Shown here piece after piece: positions 17,153 through 26,435 of a stretch of DNA of 64,000 bases (position 1 is the first letter of the stretch; each line of letters begins with the position of its first letter). The stretch spans positions 253,167-317,166 of the forward strand of contig JAUZOO010000002.1 in the NCBI GenBank assembly GCA_030706405.1, written 5' to 3'. Source of the stretch: Bacteroidota bacterium. Its GTDB lineage: Bacteria > Bacteroidota > Bacteroidia > Bacteroidales > JAAUTT01. The notes below the pieces were generated by a model, which saw only the letters and a list, made by a program, of their open reading frames with translations, was not told the DNA's origin and ran no database searches. Both the position numbers and the translations under genes were made by a program.

Positions 17153-19801
17153 TTAATAATAGCTCTGGTAATCGCGGTAATCCTTACGCTGTTCGTATTT
17201 CAGGTCGCGAAGGAATGCAGATAGCGCAGTTATTCTGAATTCGTAAAATTTGTAAGTTCCGAATGGAGAGAAGTTTATGGTCATAACCCAACAATGCAGG
17301 TCGCGGGTTATACCGCATGATGTAAGCGCTAAATCGTGTGCTTTAAAATCGTACCCCGAACTAAACGTAAAACCCCATTTGGGGGTCAACGGAATGGTTC
17401 CGTTAAATGATAGTGATTGGGTTATGGTTTTCTGTTTCGCGTAATTGCTGTAATTCAGGTTGTAATAAAATGATAGAGTCATAGGGATGCTGAAGTAATT
17501 AAACTCTTCAGCAGGCTTAGCCGGTTGTTTCTTTTCGGGTGATGGCGATGCGGGTGCCCCTTCTGTTAATGGTTGATTAGCTGGTGCATTAGAAGTACCT
17601 GATTTACCCTTACTTCCAAAATTAAACGTATATCCGAAGCTTACCCCACCATTGGTTAAGCGGCCAAATCCTTGATGTTCCTGCCAGGCATAGCGGTTAT
17701 AATCGGTACCAACGGAGTCAATAGCATAAGGGTCAAAGGTTCCATTGTAGTTTAACGATAAACCGTTAGCAATAGGGGATGAACCGCTGATGCTAATATT
17801 CGAAAGTTTCATCCGGTCGGCAAACGGGTTGTAACTTGCCGAAAAGTTTAAGGATTGAATGAGTACAATTTTTTTGGTGCCGGTTACGGTGTCTTTTTCC
17901 GATTTAACCTTCATTTCCACGTTATTGCCTAAACTAAACGAATAATATCCGCTGCGTTTAGGAACCGTTGGGGTGCCATAAATGTTTCTGTCGTAAATAG
18001 AATACTCTACAGCTTTTTTATTTGCATCGAGGTACGTTTTGTAATAATTAGGAACGAGGCTGCTTATCTCGGGAACATAACTAAATCCAACGGATGGCGT
18101 AAGTACGTGGCGGATAGCCTGAATTTTTGATTTTTTTGGAAAGACAAACATACCATATATCGTCGGGTTGAACGATATGCTGATAGATGGAGCAAAGCCG
18201 TGGGCGTAACTGAATTTTTGTATGGTATCGACCTTTTCGTAATAAACCGTCGTATTGGTAGCTTGATTTATGCTGTCACCAAGTGATTTACGAACCTGTG
18301 TGCCATAAAGCATACCGGTGTAATTCAAACTCGGACTGATGTTGAAATATTTCAGGAATTTAAAATTTGCACTGATCGGAATGTTATGTTTAAATCCGTA
18401 TTGCGCAGTTTTTAAAGTCTTATTAGTGAATATATTGTCTTCTTTCCCGCTTAGGTTGTTATCTAAGTTAGCCGAGTAACCAAGCGAGATGTTTTCGTAC
18501 CATTTTGTTTCTCCGGTTGAAGTTTTGCTTCGGAAGGGATAAAAACGGTTAGCCGAAAGGGCTATTGATGGCATTGTAAAGGAAACATCCTTGGTATTAC
18601 TGTTTTGAGTATGACGAAGGTTGGCCGAAAGGTTTACGTCTGTCCATGATTTGTTGTACGAGATACTTGATGATTTCGTACTGGTAATCATCTTATTGTA
18701 ATCGTTATAATTCTGGTTCCTGTCAAACGACTGGGTACTATAATTGACATTAGCACTAAACCGGCTGGTAGGGTTGGCGGTAGCTTCTTGCGAATGGGAC
18801 CACGACAGCGAAAAATCCTTTTGTTTGCTCTGAACGTCAGTTCCTGTTTCTACCCCAGCAATCCCACTTTTATTGACATAATAACGAACCTCAAGGTTTC
18901 CGCCAAATTTGTACCGTTTTTTATACCGGCTGCTCAGGTTTAACCCCCAAGTACCGCGGGTATAAATATCTCCGGTTAAGGTAGCATCATAATAATCGCT
19001 CAGGGCAAAATAATATCCCCCGTTTCGCAGAAAGAACCCTCGGGTAGCTTCCTCTCCGTACGAAGGAATGATAATTCCAGAGGTACTTTCCTTTTTATTA
19101 GGGAAAAAACCAAAGGGAAGACCAATTGGAAGAGGTACATCTTCTAATACAAGGTAAGCCGGCCCGGATATAATTTTATCGTTCGGAAGTACCTTTCCTT
19201 TGGTAAGTGCCAAATAAAAGTGTGGATGCTCGGCATTACAGGTCGTATATTTACCGTTTTTCAGGTTAATGGTACCGTCTTCGAGTCTTTTTGTTTTTTC
19301 GGCATGCAAAAACTGACCATCCTGTTCGGTAATAATCCCGAGAATACTACCTTTTTTTGTTTTAAAATTATACGAAAGGGTATTAGCTTTATAGGTGTCG
19401 TTTCCTTGTTTAAAAACAGGTTTTCCGGCAAGGGTGCCGGTGCTGTCCTTTCTCCCCGAGGCGAAAGCCACGTTGTTGGAGAAATCATACTCTATATAAG
19501 CTGCGGTGAGTTCAATATCCTGATAATTAACTTTGGCATCGCCATACAGGTAAGCCTTTTTATTATCAGCCGAATAGGTCATGGAGTCTTTAGCCGCAAA
19601 ATCGACTTTCGACTTAAAATCGTCATGACGGGCATTTTTAATCTTCGAGGAGTCGATGGTTACCGAATCTTTTTTCACCGTAAGGGTGTCCTTACCTGTT
19701 TTCACCGGATACAAGGAATTAATCCCTCCGACATTAAAACTTCCTTGCCAGATAAGCACTGCCCCAATAGCAAAAAGATATGTTCTGGATTTTAATAACA
19801 A
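17153..19801 (-). CDS. lptD: LPS-assembly protein LptD
   Basis: This 882-aa protein has a signal peptide, an OstA/LptA-like jellyroll region (about 60-240: DSMTYSADNKKAYLYGDAKV, ELTAAYIEYDFSNN) and a long C-terminal barrel. The conserved block PLPIGLPFGFFPNKKESTSG and the following GIIIPSYGEEATRGFFL mark LptD. It inserts LPS into the outer leaflet, normally with the lipoprotein LptE. The start codon is TTG at 19801: the frame is closed by TAA at 19829-19831 and contains no ATG before residue 70, while the TTG start gives a good signal peptide. Proline- and Gln-rich linkers appear near residue 745. Confidence 0.92.
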   Translation of the reverse strand: MLLKSRTYLFAIGAVLIWQGSFNVGGINSLYPVKTGKDTLTVKKDSVTIDSSKIKNARHDDFKSKVDFAAKDSMTYSADNKKAYLYGDAKVNYQDIELTAAYIEYDFSNNVAFASGRKDSTGTLAGKPVFKQGNDTYKANTLSYNFKTKKGSILGIITEQDGQFLHAEKTKRLEDGTINLKNGKYTTCNAEHPHFYLALTKGKVLPNDKIISGPAYLVLEDVPLPIGLPFGFFPNKKESTSGIIIPSYGEEATRGFFLRNGGYYFALSDYYDATLTGDIYTRGTWGLNLSSRYKKRYKFGGNLEVRYYVNKSGIAGVETGTDVQSKQKDFSLSWSHSQEATANPTSRFSANVNYSTQSFDRNQNYNDYNKMITSTKSSSISYNKSWTDVNLSANLRHTQNSNTKDVSFTMPSIALSANRFYPFRSKTSTGETKWYENISLGYSANLDNNLSGKEDNIFTNKTLKTAQYGFKHNIPISANFKFLKYFNISPSLNYTGMLYGTQVRKSLGDSINQATNTTVYYEKVDTIQKFSYAHGFAPSISISFNPTIYGMFVFPKKSKIQAIRHVLTPSVGFSYVPEISSLVPNYYKTYLDANKKAVEYSIYDRNIYGTPTVPKRSGYYSFSLGNNVEMKVKSEKDTVTGTKKIVLIQSLNFSASYNPFADRMKLSNISISGSSPIANGLSLNYNGTFDPYAIDSVGTDYNRYAWQEHQGFGRLTNGGVSFGYTFNFGSKGKSGTSNAPANQPLTEGAPASPSPEKKQPAKPAEEFNYFSIPMTLSFYYNLNYSNYAKQKTITQSLSFNGTIPLTPKWGFTFSSGYDFKAHDLALTSCGITRDLHCWVMTINFSPFGTYKFYEFRITALSAFLRDLKYEQRKDYRDYQSYY

Positions 19802-19820
19802 CTTTAATATACTATTTTTG
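19790..19820 (+). promoter_or_regulatory. Putative promoter of the amidase gene
   Basis: TATTTTTG (19813-19820) matches the -7 consensus. TTTT at 19790-19793 stands at the right 19-bp distance in place of TTTG. The predicted start site is about 55 bp before the ATG at 19881. The element overlaps the start region of the divergent lptD. Confidence 0.5.
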
Positions 19821-19880
19821 TGTGGAAATTAATGGTAGTAAATAAAACCCCAAAACTAAACAAAAATCCGATTATAGATA

Positions 19881-21128
19881 ATGAGCCGGGTTCCATATCA
19901 GTCTTTTTTCTTTAAAGTTGTAGTTAAAATTCTTATTTTTAGTGGTTTATTTTGCAATATACAGATGACGGCCAATGGGCAGTCCTCTTCGAAAAGAAAA
20001 CCGTTTACAGTAGTTATCGACGCCGGCCACGGAGGCAAGGATCCGGGAGCCGTAGCTAATGGTGTAAAAGAAAAGAATATAGTGTTGTCTGTAGCCTTAA
20101 AACTGGGTAATTATATAAAACATAATGCTTCGGACGTAAGGGTGTTGTTTACCCGTGAAACCGATGTTTTTGTAGAATTAGGAGACCGTGCCCCGGTGGC
20201 GAACCGAAACAAGGCCGACCTGTTTATTTCTATTCATGCCAATTACGAGAAAAGTGCAAGAATTGAAGGCACCGAGACATACGCCATGGGGTTAGCTAAA
20301 ACCAACGAAAATCTTGAAGTGGCCCAAAAAGAAAATGCCGTAATATTGCTCGAAGATGATTACACGGCTAAGTACGAAGGGTACAATCCCAAAAGTCCCG
20401 ATTCGTTTATTATTTTTTCGCTGCTTCAAAATACTCATCTCGATCAAAGTCTGCATTTTGCCTCATGCGTTCAATCTCAGTTTAAAGATTTTGGAGAACG
20501 TCAGGGGCGAGGAGTGAAGCAGGCTGGTTTTCTGGTATTATGGAAAACGACCATGCCCAGTGTATTGATTGAAACAGGCTTTATATCGAACCCTCAGGAA
20601 GCCAGATATCTAGCTTCTGAACATGGACAAGATAAAATCGCCGCTTCTATTTTTAAAGCTTTTTTAAATTACAAAGAAGATATTGAAAAACATAGTGTTG
20701 GGGTTATTAATCATTCGGTTAAAGAATCGCATGAACCGAAACAATCCGATAAATCGGATTCTGCCAAGGATGGTAAAAATGATACCATAAATAAGAAGCA
20801 AATTTCAAATAAAAAGAAAAATCAGGAAAAGCAGGAGAAACCTGAAAAACAATCGGAATCGAAACCAAAAACAGAATTTTTAGCACAAATATGCGCATCA
20901 AAGGTGGCTATACCCTTAAAATCTAAACAATTTAAAGGGGTTAAGAATATTGAAGAGATAAAAACTGATAACGATTTTAAGTATGCGATTGGAAGAAATA
21001 CCTCGCTACACGAAGTGCTGAAAATCACCAGAGAAATCCGGAAAACATTCCCGGGAGCTTTTGTTATTGCGGTACGCGATGGTAAAATAATTCCGGTGAA
21101 GGATGCTCAGAAAGAAATAAAGGATTAA
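19881..21128 (+). CDS. N-acetylmuramoyl-L-alanine amidase (Amidase_3) with Lys-rich linker and SPOR-like tail
   Basis: This 415-aa protein has an N-terminal hydrophobic export signal. The zinc amidase domain at about 38-265 shows VVIDAGHGGKDPGA (Zn His), a Glu in VKEKNIVLSVALKL, LFISIHANYE (Zn His), and the catalytic Glu in MPSVLIETGFISNP. A highly charged Lys/Glu/Gln-rich linker (about 275-330) joins it to a C-terminal part (FLAQICASKVAIPLKS to the end) that looks like a SPOR peptidoglycan-binding fold. It cleaves the stem peptide from muramic acid during daughter-cell separation. The next gene follows after a short gap. Confidence 0.92.
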   Translation: MSRVPYQSFFFKVVVKILIFSGLFCNIQMTANGQSSSKRKPFTVVIDAGHGGKDPGAVANGVKEKNIVLSVALKLGNYIKHNASDVRVLFTRETDVFVELGDRAPVANRNKADLFISIHANYEKSARIEGTETYAMGLAKTNENLEVAQKENAVILLEDDYTAKYEGYNPKSPDSFIIFSLLQNTHLDQSLHFASCVQSQFKDFGERQGRGVKQAGFLVLWKTTMPSVLIETGFISNPQEARYLASEHGQDKIAASIFKAFLNYKEDIEKHSVGVINHSVKESHEPKQSDKSDSAKDGKNDTINKKQISNKKKNQEKQEKPEKQSESKPKTEFLAQICASKVAIPLKSKQFKGVKNIEEIKTDNDFKYAIGRNTSLHEVLKITREIRKTFPGAFVIAVRDGKIIPVKDAQKEIKD

Positions 21129-21160
21129 TTTTGCCCTGTTTTAAAAAAACGATACTATCA

Positions 21161-22093
21161 ATGAAATTTCAAAAAGAAATAAAGATCGGCCTCATTATTA
21201 CTGCAATTATAGCTTTATTCATCTGGGGATTAAACTTTTTAAAAGGGCGTAACCTTTTTACCACCCAGCAGCAGTATTATGCCGTGTTTGATAATATCGG
21301 AGGACTTCAGCAATCCAGTAGCGTAAGTATCAACGGGTTTAAGATAGGACAGGTGTCTGAAATCCGTTTTATGTCGAGTAACCTGAATAAAATTTTGGTC
21401 GAAATTTCTATTCAACGTCAGTATAAAATTCCAAAAAATTCAGTTATTGAGATTGTAAGTGCCGACTTAATGGGTACAAAGGCGGTTAACTTAGTGATTG
21501 GCAATTCGAAGTTTTTTGCCGAAAAAAACGACACCCTTCTTTCGCGTGCTCAGACCGACCTGAGTACGATGGTTTCCAACGAAATATTACCACTAAAAGC
21601 TAAAGCTGAAAATCTTATTGTATCTATAGATTCGGTGATGGGTATAGTTCGCCATACGCTTACCCCCGAAACCCAGCGCAGTATGCAGCACAGTATTTTT
21701 GCTATGGAAAGCCTTATTGTAGGAGAAAAACAGAAGATTAGCCAGATAATCAGTAATTTGGAGTCTGTTTCCGAAAACTTGGATAAGAATAACAAATCAA
21801 TTAACCATATCATTAAAAACGTCTCGAATTTTAGTGATTCGTTAGCTTCGTCTGATTTGAAAAAGGCTATAAATCAGGCTAACCTTGCAATGACTCAGGC
21901 CAATCTGTTACTCGAGAATATTAATAATGGTAAAGGTAGCATTGGACAGTTCGTTACTAATCAGTCTTTGTATAATTCTCTACATCAGTCTGTAAAGGAT
22001 CTTGATTCCTTACTTGTTGACCTTAATGCCCATCCAAAACGTTATGTACACTTTTCTGTTTTTGGGGCTAAGGATCCTAAGAATAAAAAATAA
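21161..22093 (+). CDS. MCE (MlaD-like) family protein
   Basis: This 310-aa protein starts at ATG 21161 (the frame extends to a TTG at 21131). One N-terminal transmembrane helix (IGLIITAIIALFIWGLNFL) precedes a MCE domain (YYAVFDNIGGLQQSSSVSIN, GFKIGQVSEIRF, VSADLMGTKAVNL) at about 37-115. A long helical region with heptad-like repeats follows (LTPETQRSMQHSIFAMESL to the end). MCE proteins form periplasmic rings or tubes that carry lipids for Mla-type ABC transporters. The permease and ATPase genes are not adjacent. It likely shares a transcript with the amidase. Confidence 0.9.
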   Translation: MKFQKEIKIGLIITAIIALFIWGLNFLKGRNLFTTQQQYYAVFDNIGGLQQSSSVSINGFKIGQVSEIRFMSSNLNKILVEISIQRQYKIPKNSVIEIVSADLMGTKAVNLVIGNSKFFAEKNDTLLSRAQTDLSTMVSNEILPLKAKAENLIVSIDSVMGIVRHTLTPETQRSMQHSIFAMESLIVGEKQKISQIISNLESVSENLDKNNKSINHIIKNVSNFSDSLASSDLKKAINQANLAMTQANLLLENINNGKGSIGQFVTNQSLYNSLHQSVKDLDSLLVDLNAHPKRYVHFSVFGAKDPKNKK

Positions 22094-22489
22094 GGTAGGT
22101 TATATTGTTTGTTTTCAATCAAATGCATCTTAATTAGGCCCCATAAGGCTATAATACAGTTATTTAATGTATTTTGAGCGGTTAAATGGCTGAATATTAT
22201 TCTTGTGCCATTTTTTCATAAAAATTTAATAATTTTTAAACAATTTATTAACATTTATTAGTACTTTGCTGTGAATAACTATTAAAAATAAATTACTGAT
22301 TATTAGACACTTAATAAAGTGTTAACAATCTTAAAAAATAATGCATTGAATATAAAAGCAATACGCATTAAACAGGAAATACAATAGCAATGACACTTTT
22401 TTTTTCTGTTTTTTTTTCGAAAATTGCTCGAAGAAAATGTGAGTTAACTAGAATTTTTAAACCATTCAGAATAAAACACTAAACCTAAA
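22094..22489. other. AT-rich dnaA upstream region with one perfect DnaA box
   Basis: This 396-bp gap is very AT-rich (long A/T tracts at about 22210-22260). It contains TGTGAATAA at 22270-22278, the reverse complement of the perfect DnaA box TTATTCACA. A near-perfect inverted repeat built on ACACTT-AATA-AAGTGT lies at about 22307-22323, close to dnaA. A single perfect box fits dnaA autoregulation; a full origin would be expected to have several. No coding frame of note. Confidence 0.5.
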
Positions 22490-23911
22490 ATGTACCAGAC
22501 AGTTTGGAATAATTGCTTAAAAGTAATTAAGGATAATGTTCCTTCTGTGAGTTTCAGAACTTGGTTTGAACCCATCGTTCCGCTCAAGATTGAAAAGAAC
22601 ATACTGACTATTCAGGTTCCGAGCCCGTTTTTTTATGAGTATCTCGAAGAACAATATATTGATATTCTTCGGAAAACTCTGCGAAAAGAACTCGGACAGG
22701 ACGCAAAACTTGAATACAGTGTTGTAATGGAAAACAATACCGTTACAAATGCCAAACCTTATACCGTGAAACTCCCGGGTAAGAGTAATGCCGAGTTGAA
22801 AAATAAACCCGTGCAAATGCCCCTTGGCGAAGGGGAACTTTCTATTAAGAATCCTTTTGTGATTCCGGGGATCAAGAAGTTGAACATCGATCCTCAATTG
22901 AATCCCGACAATTCTTTTTCTAATTATATAGAAGGGGATTGTAATCGTCTGGCGCGTTCCGCAGGTTTTGCAGTTGGTGCAAACCCGGGAGGTACAGCAT
23001 TTAACCCTTTATTTCTTTATGGCGATTCAGGATTGGGAAAAACACACCTTGCCCAGGCTATCGGTATTCAGGTAAAGGAAAAACATCCCGAAAAGGTTGT
23101 GTTGTATGTGAATGCCAATAAGTTCCAAACTCAGTTTACGGATGCTATTCGTAACAACACCAAAAACGACTTCCTGAACTTCTATCAGATGATCGACCTG
23201 TTGATTATTGACGATGTTCACGAATTTGCCGGCAAAGAAAAGACTCAGGATATTTTCTTTCATATATTCAATCATTTACATCAATCTGGCAAACAGTTGG
23301 TTCTCACCTCCGACAAGCCACCGGTTGAATTGCAAGGCTTGGAACAACGCCTGTTGTCGAGGTTTAAATGGGGATTATCGGCTGATCTTCAATCTCCCGA
23401 TTTTGAAACGCGCATAGCCATTTTAAAACATAAGGCTTATCTCGACGGTATTAACATGAGCGATGACGTTATCGAATATGTTGCTACTCACATAACTACC
23501 AATGTCCGCGAATTGGAAGGGGCCATGATTTCGTTGTTGGCTCAGGCAACCCTTAATAAAAGGGAAATTACAATCGACTTGGCTCGGGAAATGATCGATA
23601 AGCTTATTAAAAATACAAAACGCGAATTATCAATCGATTATATTCAGAAAGTTGTATGTAACTATTTTAGCGTTCCAGTGGAGATGTTAAACTCTAATAC
23701 TCGCAAACGCGAAATTGTTCAGGCTCGCCAGATAGCTATGTATTTTTCTAAGAGCCTTACCAAAGCTTCATTGGCTACAATTGGTTCGCAAATTGGCGAT
23801 AAAGACCATGCAACAGTATTACATGCCTGTAAAACGGTAAATAATCTGCTAGAAACCGATAAACGGTTTAAAGTTCAGATTGACGAAATTGAAAAGCGTT
23901 TAAAAATATAA
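22490..23911 (+). CDS. dnaA: Chromosomal replication initiator protein DnaA
   Basis: The 473-aa length and the four domains are standard. Domain I begins WNNCLKVIKDNVPSVSFRTW and domain II is a short linker. Domain III (AAA+) carries the Walker A loop LYGDSGLGKTHL near residue 180 and Walker B LLIIDDVHEF near 240. Domain IV has the DNA-binding signature IGDKDHATVLHACKT near residue 440. It melts oriC with ATP to start replication. A DnaA box stands upstream, and a terminator follows directly. Confidence 0.98.
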   Translation: MYQTVWNNCLKVIKDNVPSVSFRTWFEPIVPLKIEKNILTIQVPSPFFYEYLEEQYIDILRKTLRKELGQDAKLEYSVVMENNTVTNAKPYTVKLPGKSNAELKNKPVQMPLGEGELSIKNPFVIPGIKKLNIDPQLNPDNSFSNYIEGDCNRLARSAGFAVGANPGGTAFNPLFLYGDSGLGKTHLAQAIGIQVKEKHPEKVVLYVNANKFQTQFTDAIRNNTKNDFLNFYQMIDLLIIDDVHEFAGKEKTQDIFFHIFNHLHQSGKQLVLTSDKPPVELQGLEQRLLSRFKWGLSADLQSPDFETRIAILKHKAYLDGINMSDDVIEYVATHITTNVRELEGAMISLLAQATLNKREITIDLAREMIDKLIKNTKRELSIDYIQKVVCNYFSVPVEMLNSNTRKREIVQARQIAMYFSKSLTKASLATIGSQIGDKDHATVLHACKTVNNLLETDKRFKVQIDEIEKRLKI

Positions 23912-23917
23912 TTTACA

Positions 23918-23946
23918 AAGGTTTCTCTTAGAGAAACCTTTTTTTT
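23918..23946 (+). terminator. dnaA terminator
   Basis: AAGGTTTCTC (23918-23927) pairs with GAGAAACCTT (23931-23940) over a 3-base loop, followed by a T8 run. Confidence 0.9.
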
Positions 23947-23964
23947 GACATAAATTTTATAGAC

Positions 23965-24582
23965 TTGGCCGACCAGCCGGATAAATACAATACAATTAAT
24001 TTACCTTCCACCGGGATTTTTAAGGACAAAGGCAGTAAGTTTTTGGCTTTTGCTTATCCTGTAAAGGACGAGAACGAAGTTAAAATAATGGTTGATACGC
24101 TTCGGAAAGAATACTTCGATGCTCGTCATCATTGTTTTGCGTATCGTATAGGAGCTGATAAATTGGCTTTCAGGGCAAACGATGACGGAGAGCCTTCGGG
24201 TACTGCCGGAAAACCTATTTTAGGCCAGATACTTTCCAACGATCTGACTAACATTCTCATTGTGGTCGTTCGCTATTTTGGAGGCGTACTTTTGGGAACC
24301 GGAGGGCTGATCAATGCCTATAAGTCTGCAAGTGCCGATGCCATAGCCAATGCTGTCATAGTCGAAAAATATGTTTTCAATATATACCAAATTTATTTTG
24401 ATTATTTACAGATGAATGCTGTAATGAAATTGGTTAAAGATTATGATCTGGATGCATCCAACCAAATTTTTGAAATGTCGTGCAGCATGAAATTGAGAAT
24501 AAAGTATGGCATAGTTTCTAATGTGTTACCAAAATTAGAATCGATTGAAGGCTTACGATTTGAATATCTGTGTGATGAATAA
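23965..24582 (+). CDS. yigZ: YigZ/IMPACT family protein
   Basis: This 205-aa protein shows the IMPACT/UPF0029 signature: FKDKGSKFLAFAYPVKDENE at the start, YFDARHHCFAYRIG, NDDGEPSGTAGKPIL, and VVVRYFGGVLLGTGGLINAY. A smaller C-terminal DUF1949-type domain follows. The biochemical role of YigZ is unknown; the eukaryotic homologue regulates translation through Gcn1. The start must be TTG at 23965, because the next in-frame ATG (about residue 42) would remove the first part of the conserved domain. Confidence 0.9.
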   Translation: MADQPDKYNTINLPSTGIFKDKGSKFLAFAYPVKDENEVKIMVDTLRKEYFDARHHCFAYRIGADKLAFRANDDGEPSGTAGKPILGQILSNDLTNILIVVVRYFGGVLLGTGGLINAYKSASADAIANAVIVEKYVFNIYQIYFDYLQMNAVMKLVKDYDLDASNQIFEMSCSMKLRIKYGIVSNVLPKLESIEGLRFEYLCDE

Positions 24583-24669
24583 TTGAGAATATTTTCGGCT
24601 TCGTAAATGATAGTTTTCGGAGTCATCGTATATCTTTACTTTTAAATACAATACCTAAACCGGTTAAGC

Positions 24670-25578
24670 ATGAAAAATAAAAGTCTTGTATCCATTACCG
24701 ATTACAGTAGAGACGAGTATCTTAAAATTTTGGACCTTGCTGCCGAATTTGAAAAAAATCCTAATCAGGAGATTCTAAAAGGAAAGCTTATCGCTACCCT
24801 TTTCTTTGAACCTTCAACCCGTACCCGACTGAGTTTTGAGAGTGCCGTAAACAGGTTGGGCGGGAGAGTAGTTGGTTTCTCCGATGCCAGTTCGTCGAGT
24901 GTGACTAAAGGGGAAACGCTCAAGGATACCATCAAGATGGTTACCAATTATGTCGATCTCATCGTGATGCGTCATCCTCTCGAAGGCGCTGCTCGCTATG
25001 CCAGCGAGGTGGCCTCGGTTCCGGTAGTTAATGCCGGCGACGGTGCAAACCAGCATCCTTCTCAAACCTTACTCGACCTTTATTCTATCCGTAAAACCCA
25101 GGGAAAGCTGGAGGACCTCAATATCTTTATGATTGGAGATCTTAAATACGGACGTACTGTTCATTCTTTGCTTATGGCTATGTCCCATTTCAATCCGACG
25201 TTCTATTTTATTTCGCCCGATGAATTAAAAATGCCCAAGGAATATCTGATGTTTCTTGAGCAACGGGGCATTAAATATTATGAATATAAGGATTTTATGC
25301 CGATAATTTCGCAAGCTGATATTGTTTATATGACACGGGTTCAAAAGGAACGTTTTTCTGATCCTATTGAATATGAGAAAACTAAGAACGCTTATATCCT
25401 GCGTAATTCGATGCTTGACAATACCCGTCCCAATATGAAAATATTGCATCCGTTGCCACGTGTCAATGAAATAGCGGCAGATGTTGATGAAAACCCCAAA
25501 GCTTATTATTTTACTCAGGCGCTTAATGGGCTGTATGTCCGTCAGGCAATAATATCATCTATTTTAGGTTTGAAATAA
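24670..25578 (+). CDS. pyrB: Aspartate carbamoyltransferase catalytic subunit
   Basis: This 302-aa protein catalyses carbamoyl phosphate plus aspartate to carbamoyl-aspartate, the committed step of pyrimidine synthesis. The carbamoyl-phosphate loop [15 protein letters not shown] is near residue 48. Also visible are [13 protein letters not shown] (Ser and Lys of the neighbouring-subunit loop), [15 protein letters not shown] near 130, and the aspartate-binding [10 protein letters not shown] near 265. It is paired with pyrI after a 10-bp gap, which implies the allosteric class B holoenzyme (six catalytic and six regulatory chains). Confidence 0.97.
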   Translation: MKNKSLVSITDYSRDEYLKILDLAAEFEKNPNQEILKGKLIATLFFEPSTRTRLSFESAVNRLGGRVVGFSDASSSSVTKGETLKDTIKMVTNYVDLIVMRHPLEGAARYASEVASVPVVNAGDGANQHPSQTLLDLYSIRKTQGKLEDLNIFMIGDLKYGRTVHSLLMAMSHFNPTFYFISPDELKMPKEYLMFLEQRGIKYYEYKDFMPIISQADIVYMTRVQKERFSDPIEYEKTKNAYILRNSMLDNTRPNMKILHPLPRVNEIAADVDENPKAYYFTQALNGLYVRQAIISSILGLK

Positions 25579-25588
25579 ATGTATCATT

Positions 25589-26044
25589 ATGAAAGATAAA
25601 CAATTAATTGTTAGTGCTATAAAGAACGGGACGGTAATCGATCATATACCGGCCAGAAACCTGTTCAAAGTCATTTCCATTTTAAGTCTTGAGCGTATTG
25701 ATACCCAGATTACTTTCGGAACAAACCTCGATAGCAAGCGGTTTGGTAGTAAAGCAATTATTAAAATTGCCGATAAATACTTTCTGGATGAGGAAGTTAA
25801 TAAGATTGCCCTAGTTGCTCCACAGGCAAAACTCAATATTATAAGAGATTATGAGGTTATTGAAAAACGGGATGTGGAAGTGCCGGATTCAATAACCGGA
25901 ATAGTTAAATGCGTAAATCCTAAATGTATAACTAATAATGAGGAGGTTATCGCTAAATTTTCGGTAATACAAAGCGACGACATTGCTCTAAAATGTATTT
26001 ATTGTGAGAAAATAACCCATCAGGATCAGATGACGATTATATGA
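25589..26044 (+). CDS. pyrI: Aspartate carbamoyltransferase regulatory subunit
   Basis: This 151-aa regulatory chain has an N-terminal allosteric domain (AIKNGTVIDHIPARNLFKVI, with the conserved Asp-His-Ile) that binds CTP/ATP. The C-terminal zinc domain carries the four ligands as C-x4-C (CVNPKC) and C-x2-C (CIYC). It lies 10 bp after pyrB and ends at a strong bidirectional terminator, so pyrBI is a two-gene operon in this window. pyrD is encoded 36 kb away. Confidence 0.97.
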   Translation: MKDKQLIVSAIKNGTVIDHIPARNLFKVISILSLERIDTQITFGTNLDSKRFGSKAIIKIADKYFLDEEVNKIALVAPQAKLNIIRDYEVIEKRDVEVPDSITGIVKCVNPKCITNNEEVIAKFSVIQSDDIALKCIYCEKITHQDQMTII

Positions 26045-26070
26045 TAAATTGATAAGAGAAATAAATATTA

Positions 26071-26118
26071 TATATAAAAAGAAAGGCCGGAGTCAAATCC
26101 GGCCTTTCTTTTTATATA
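26071..26118. terminator. Bidirectional terminator between pyrI and the 89-aa gene
   Basis: A perfect 21-bp inverted repeat (26071-26091 and 26098-26118) has a 6-base loop, with a GC core GGCCGGA/TCCGGCC and A/T tails on both sides. Confidence 0.95.
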
Positions 26119-26133
26119 CTTAAGTATTATGAG

Positions 26134-26403
26134 TTATCCCAGTTTGTCCATAAGTAAAACCATGTCTGCCAATTCTTTGGTAACTGTTTTAAAGTAAACT
26201 TTGTTCTTTTTTGCGTCAGTTTTTTCGGTAGGGTTATTAACTTTTTGGATCAGTTTATTACGAGTCTGGATGATATTATCGATGGCCACGTCGGTGTCTT
26301 GATGTAATTTTTCGGGGTGAAAAAGTTTATAGCTGTAGCATTCCGACACTAATTCGAAAGTAAGGTCATTAATGCTTTTCTTTATACTTCTGATACTTGC
26401 CAT
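26134..26403 (-). CDS. Conserved Bacteroidota protein of unknown function (89 aa)
   Basis: The frame is open further upstream, but the ATG at 26403 starts the typical sequence MASIRSIKKSINDLTFELVS and gives 89 aa. The protein is small, charged, mostly helical and has no signal peptide, membrane span or cysteine cluster. Similar short proteins with the same start are widespread in Bacteroidota genomes (recalled, not searched). The gene begins 33 bp after the binding-protein gene on the same strand, so it may be the last gene of that operon. Function unknown. Confidence 0.75.
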   Translation of the reverse strand: MASIRSIKKSINDLTFELVSECYSYKLFHPEKLHQDTDVAIDNIIQTRNKLIQKVNNPTEKTDAKKNKVYFKTVTKELADMVLLMDKLG

Positions 26404-26435
26404 AGAATAAATTTTTAATGGTTTAGAGTTTAAAT

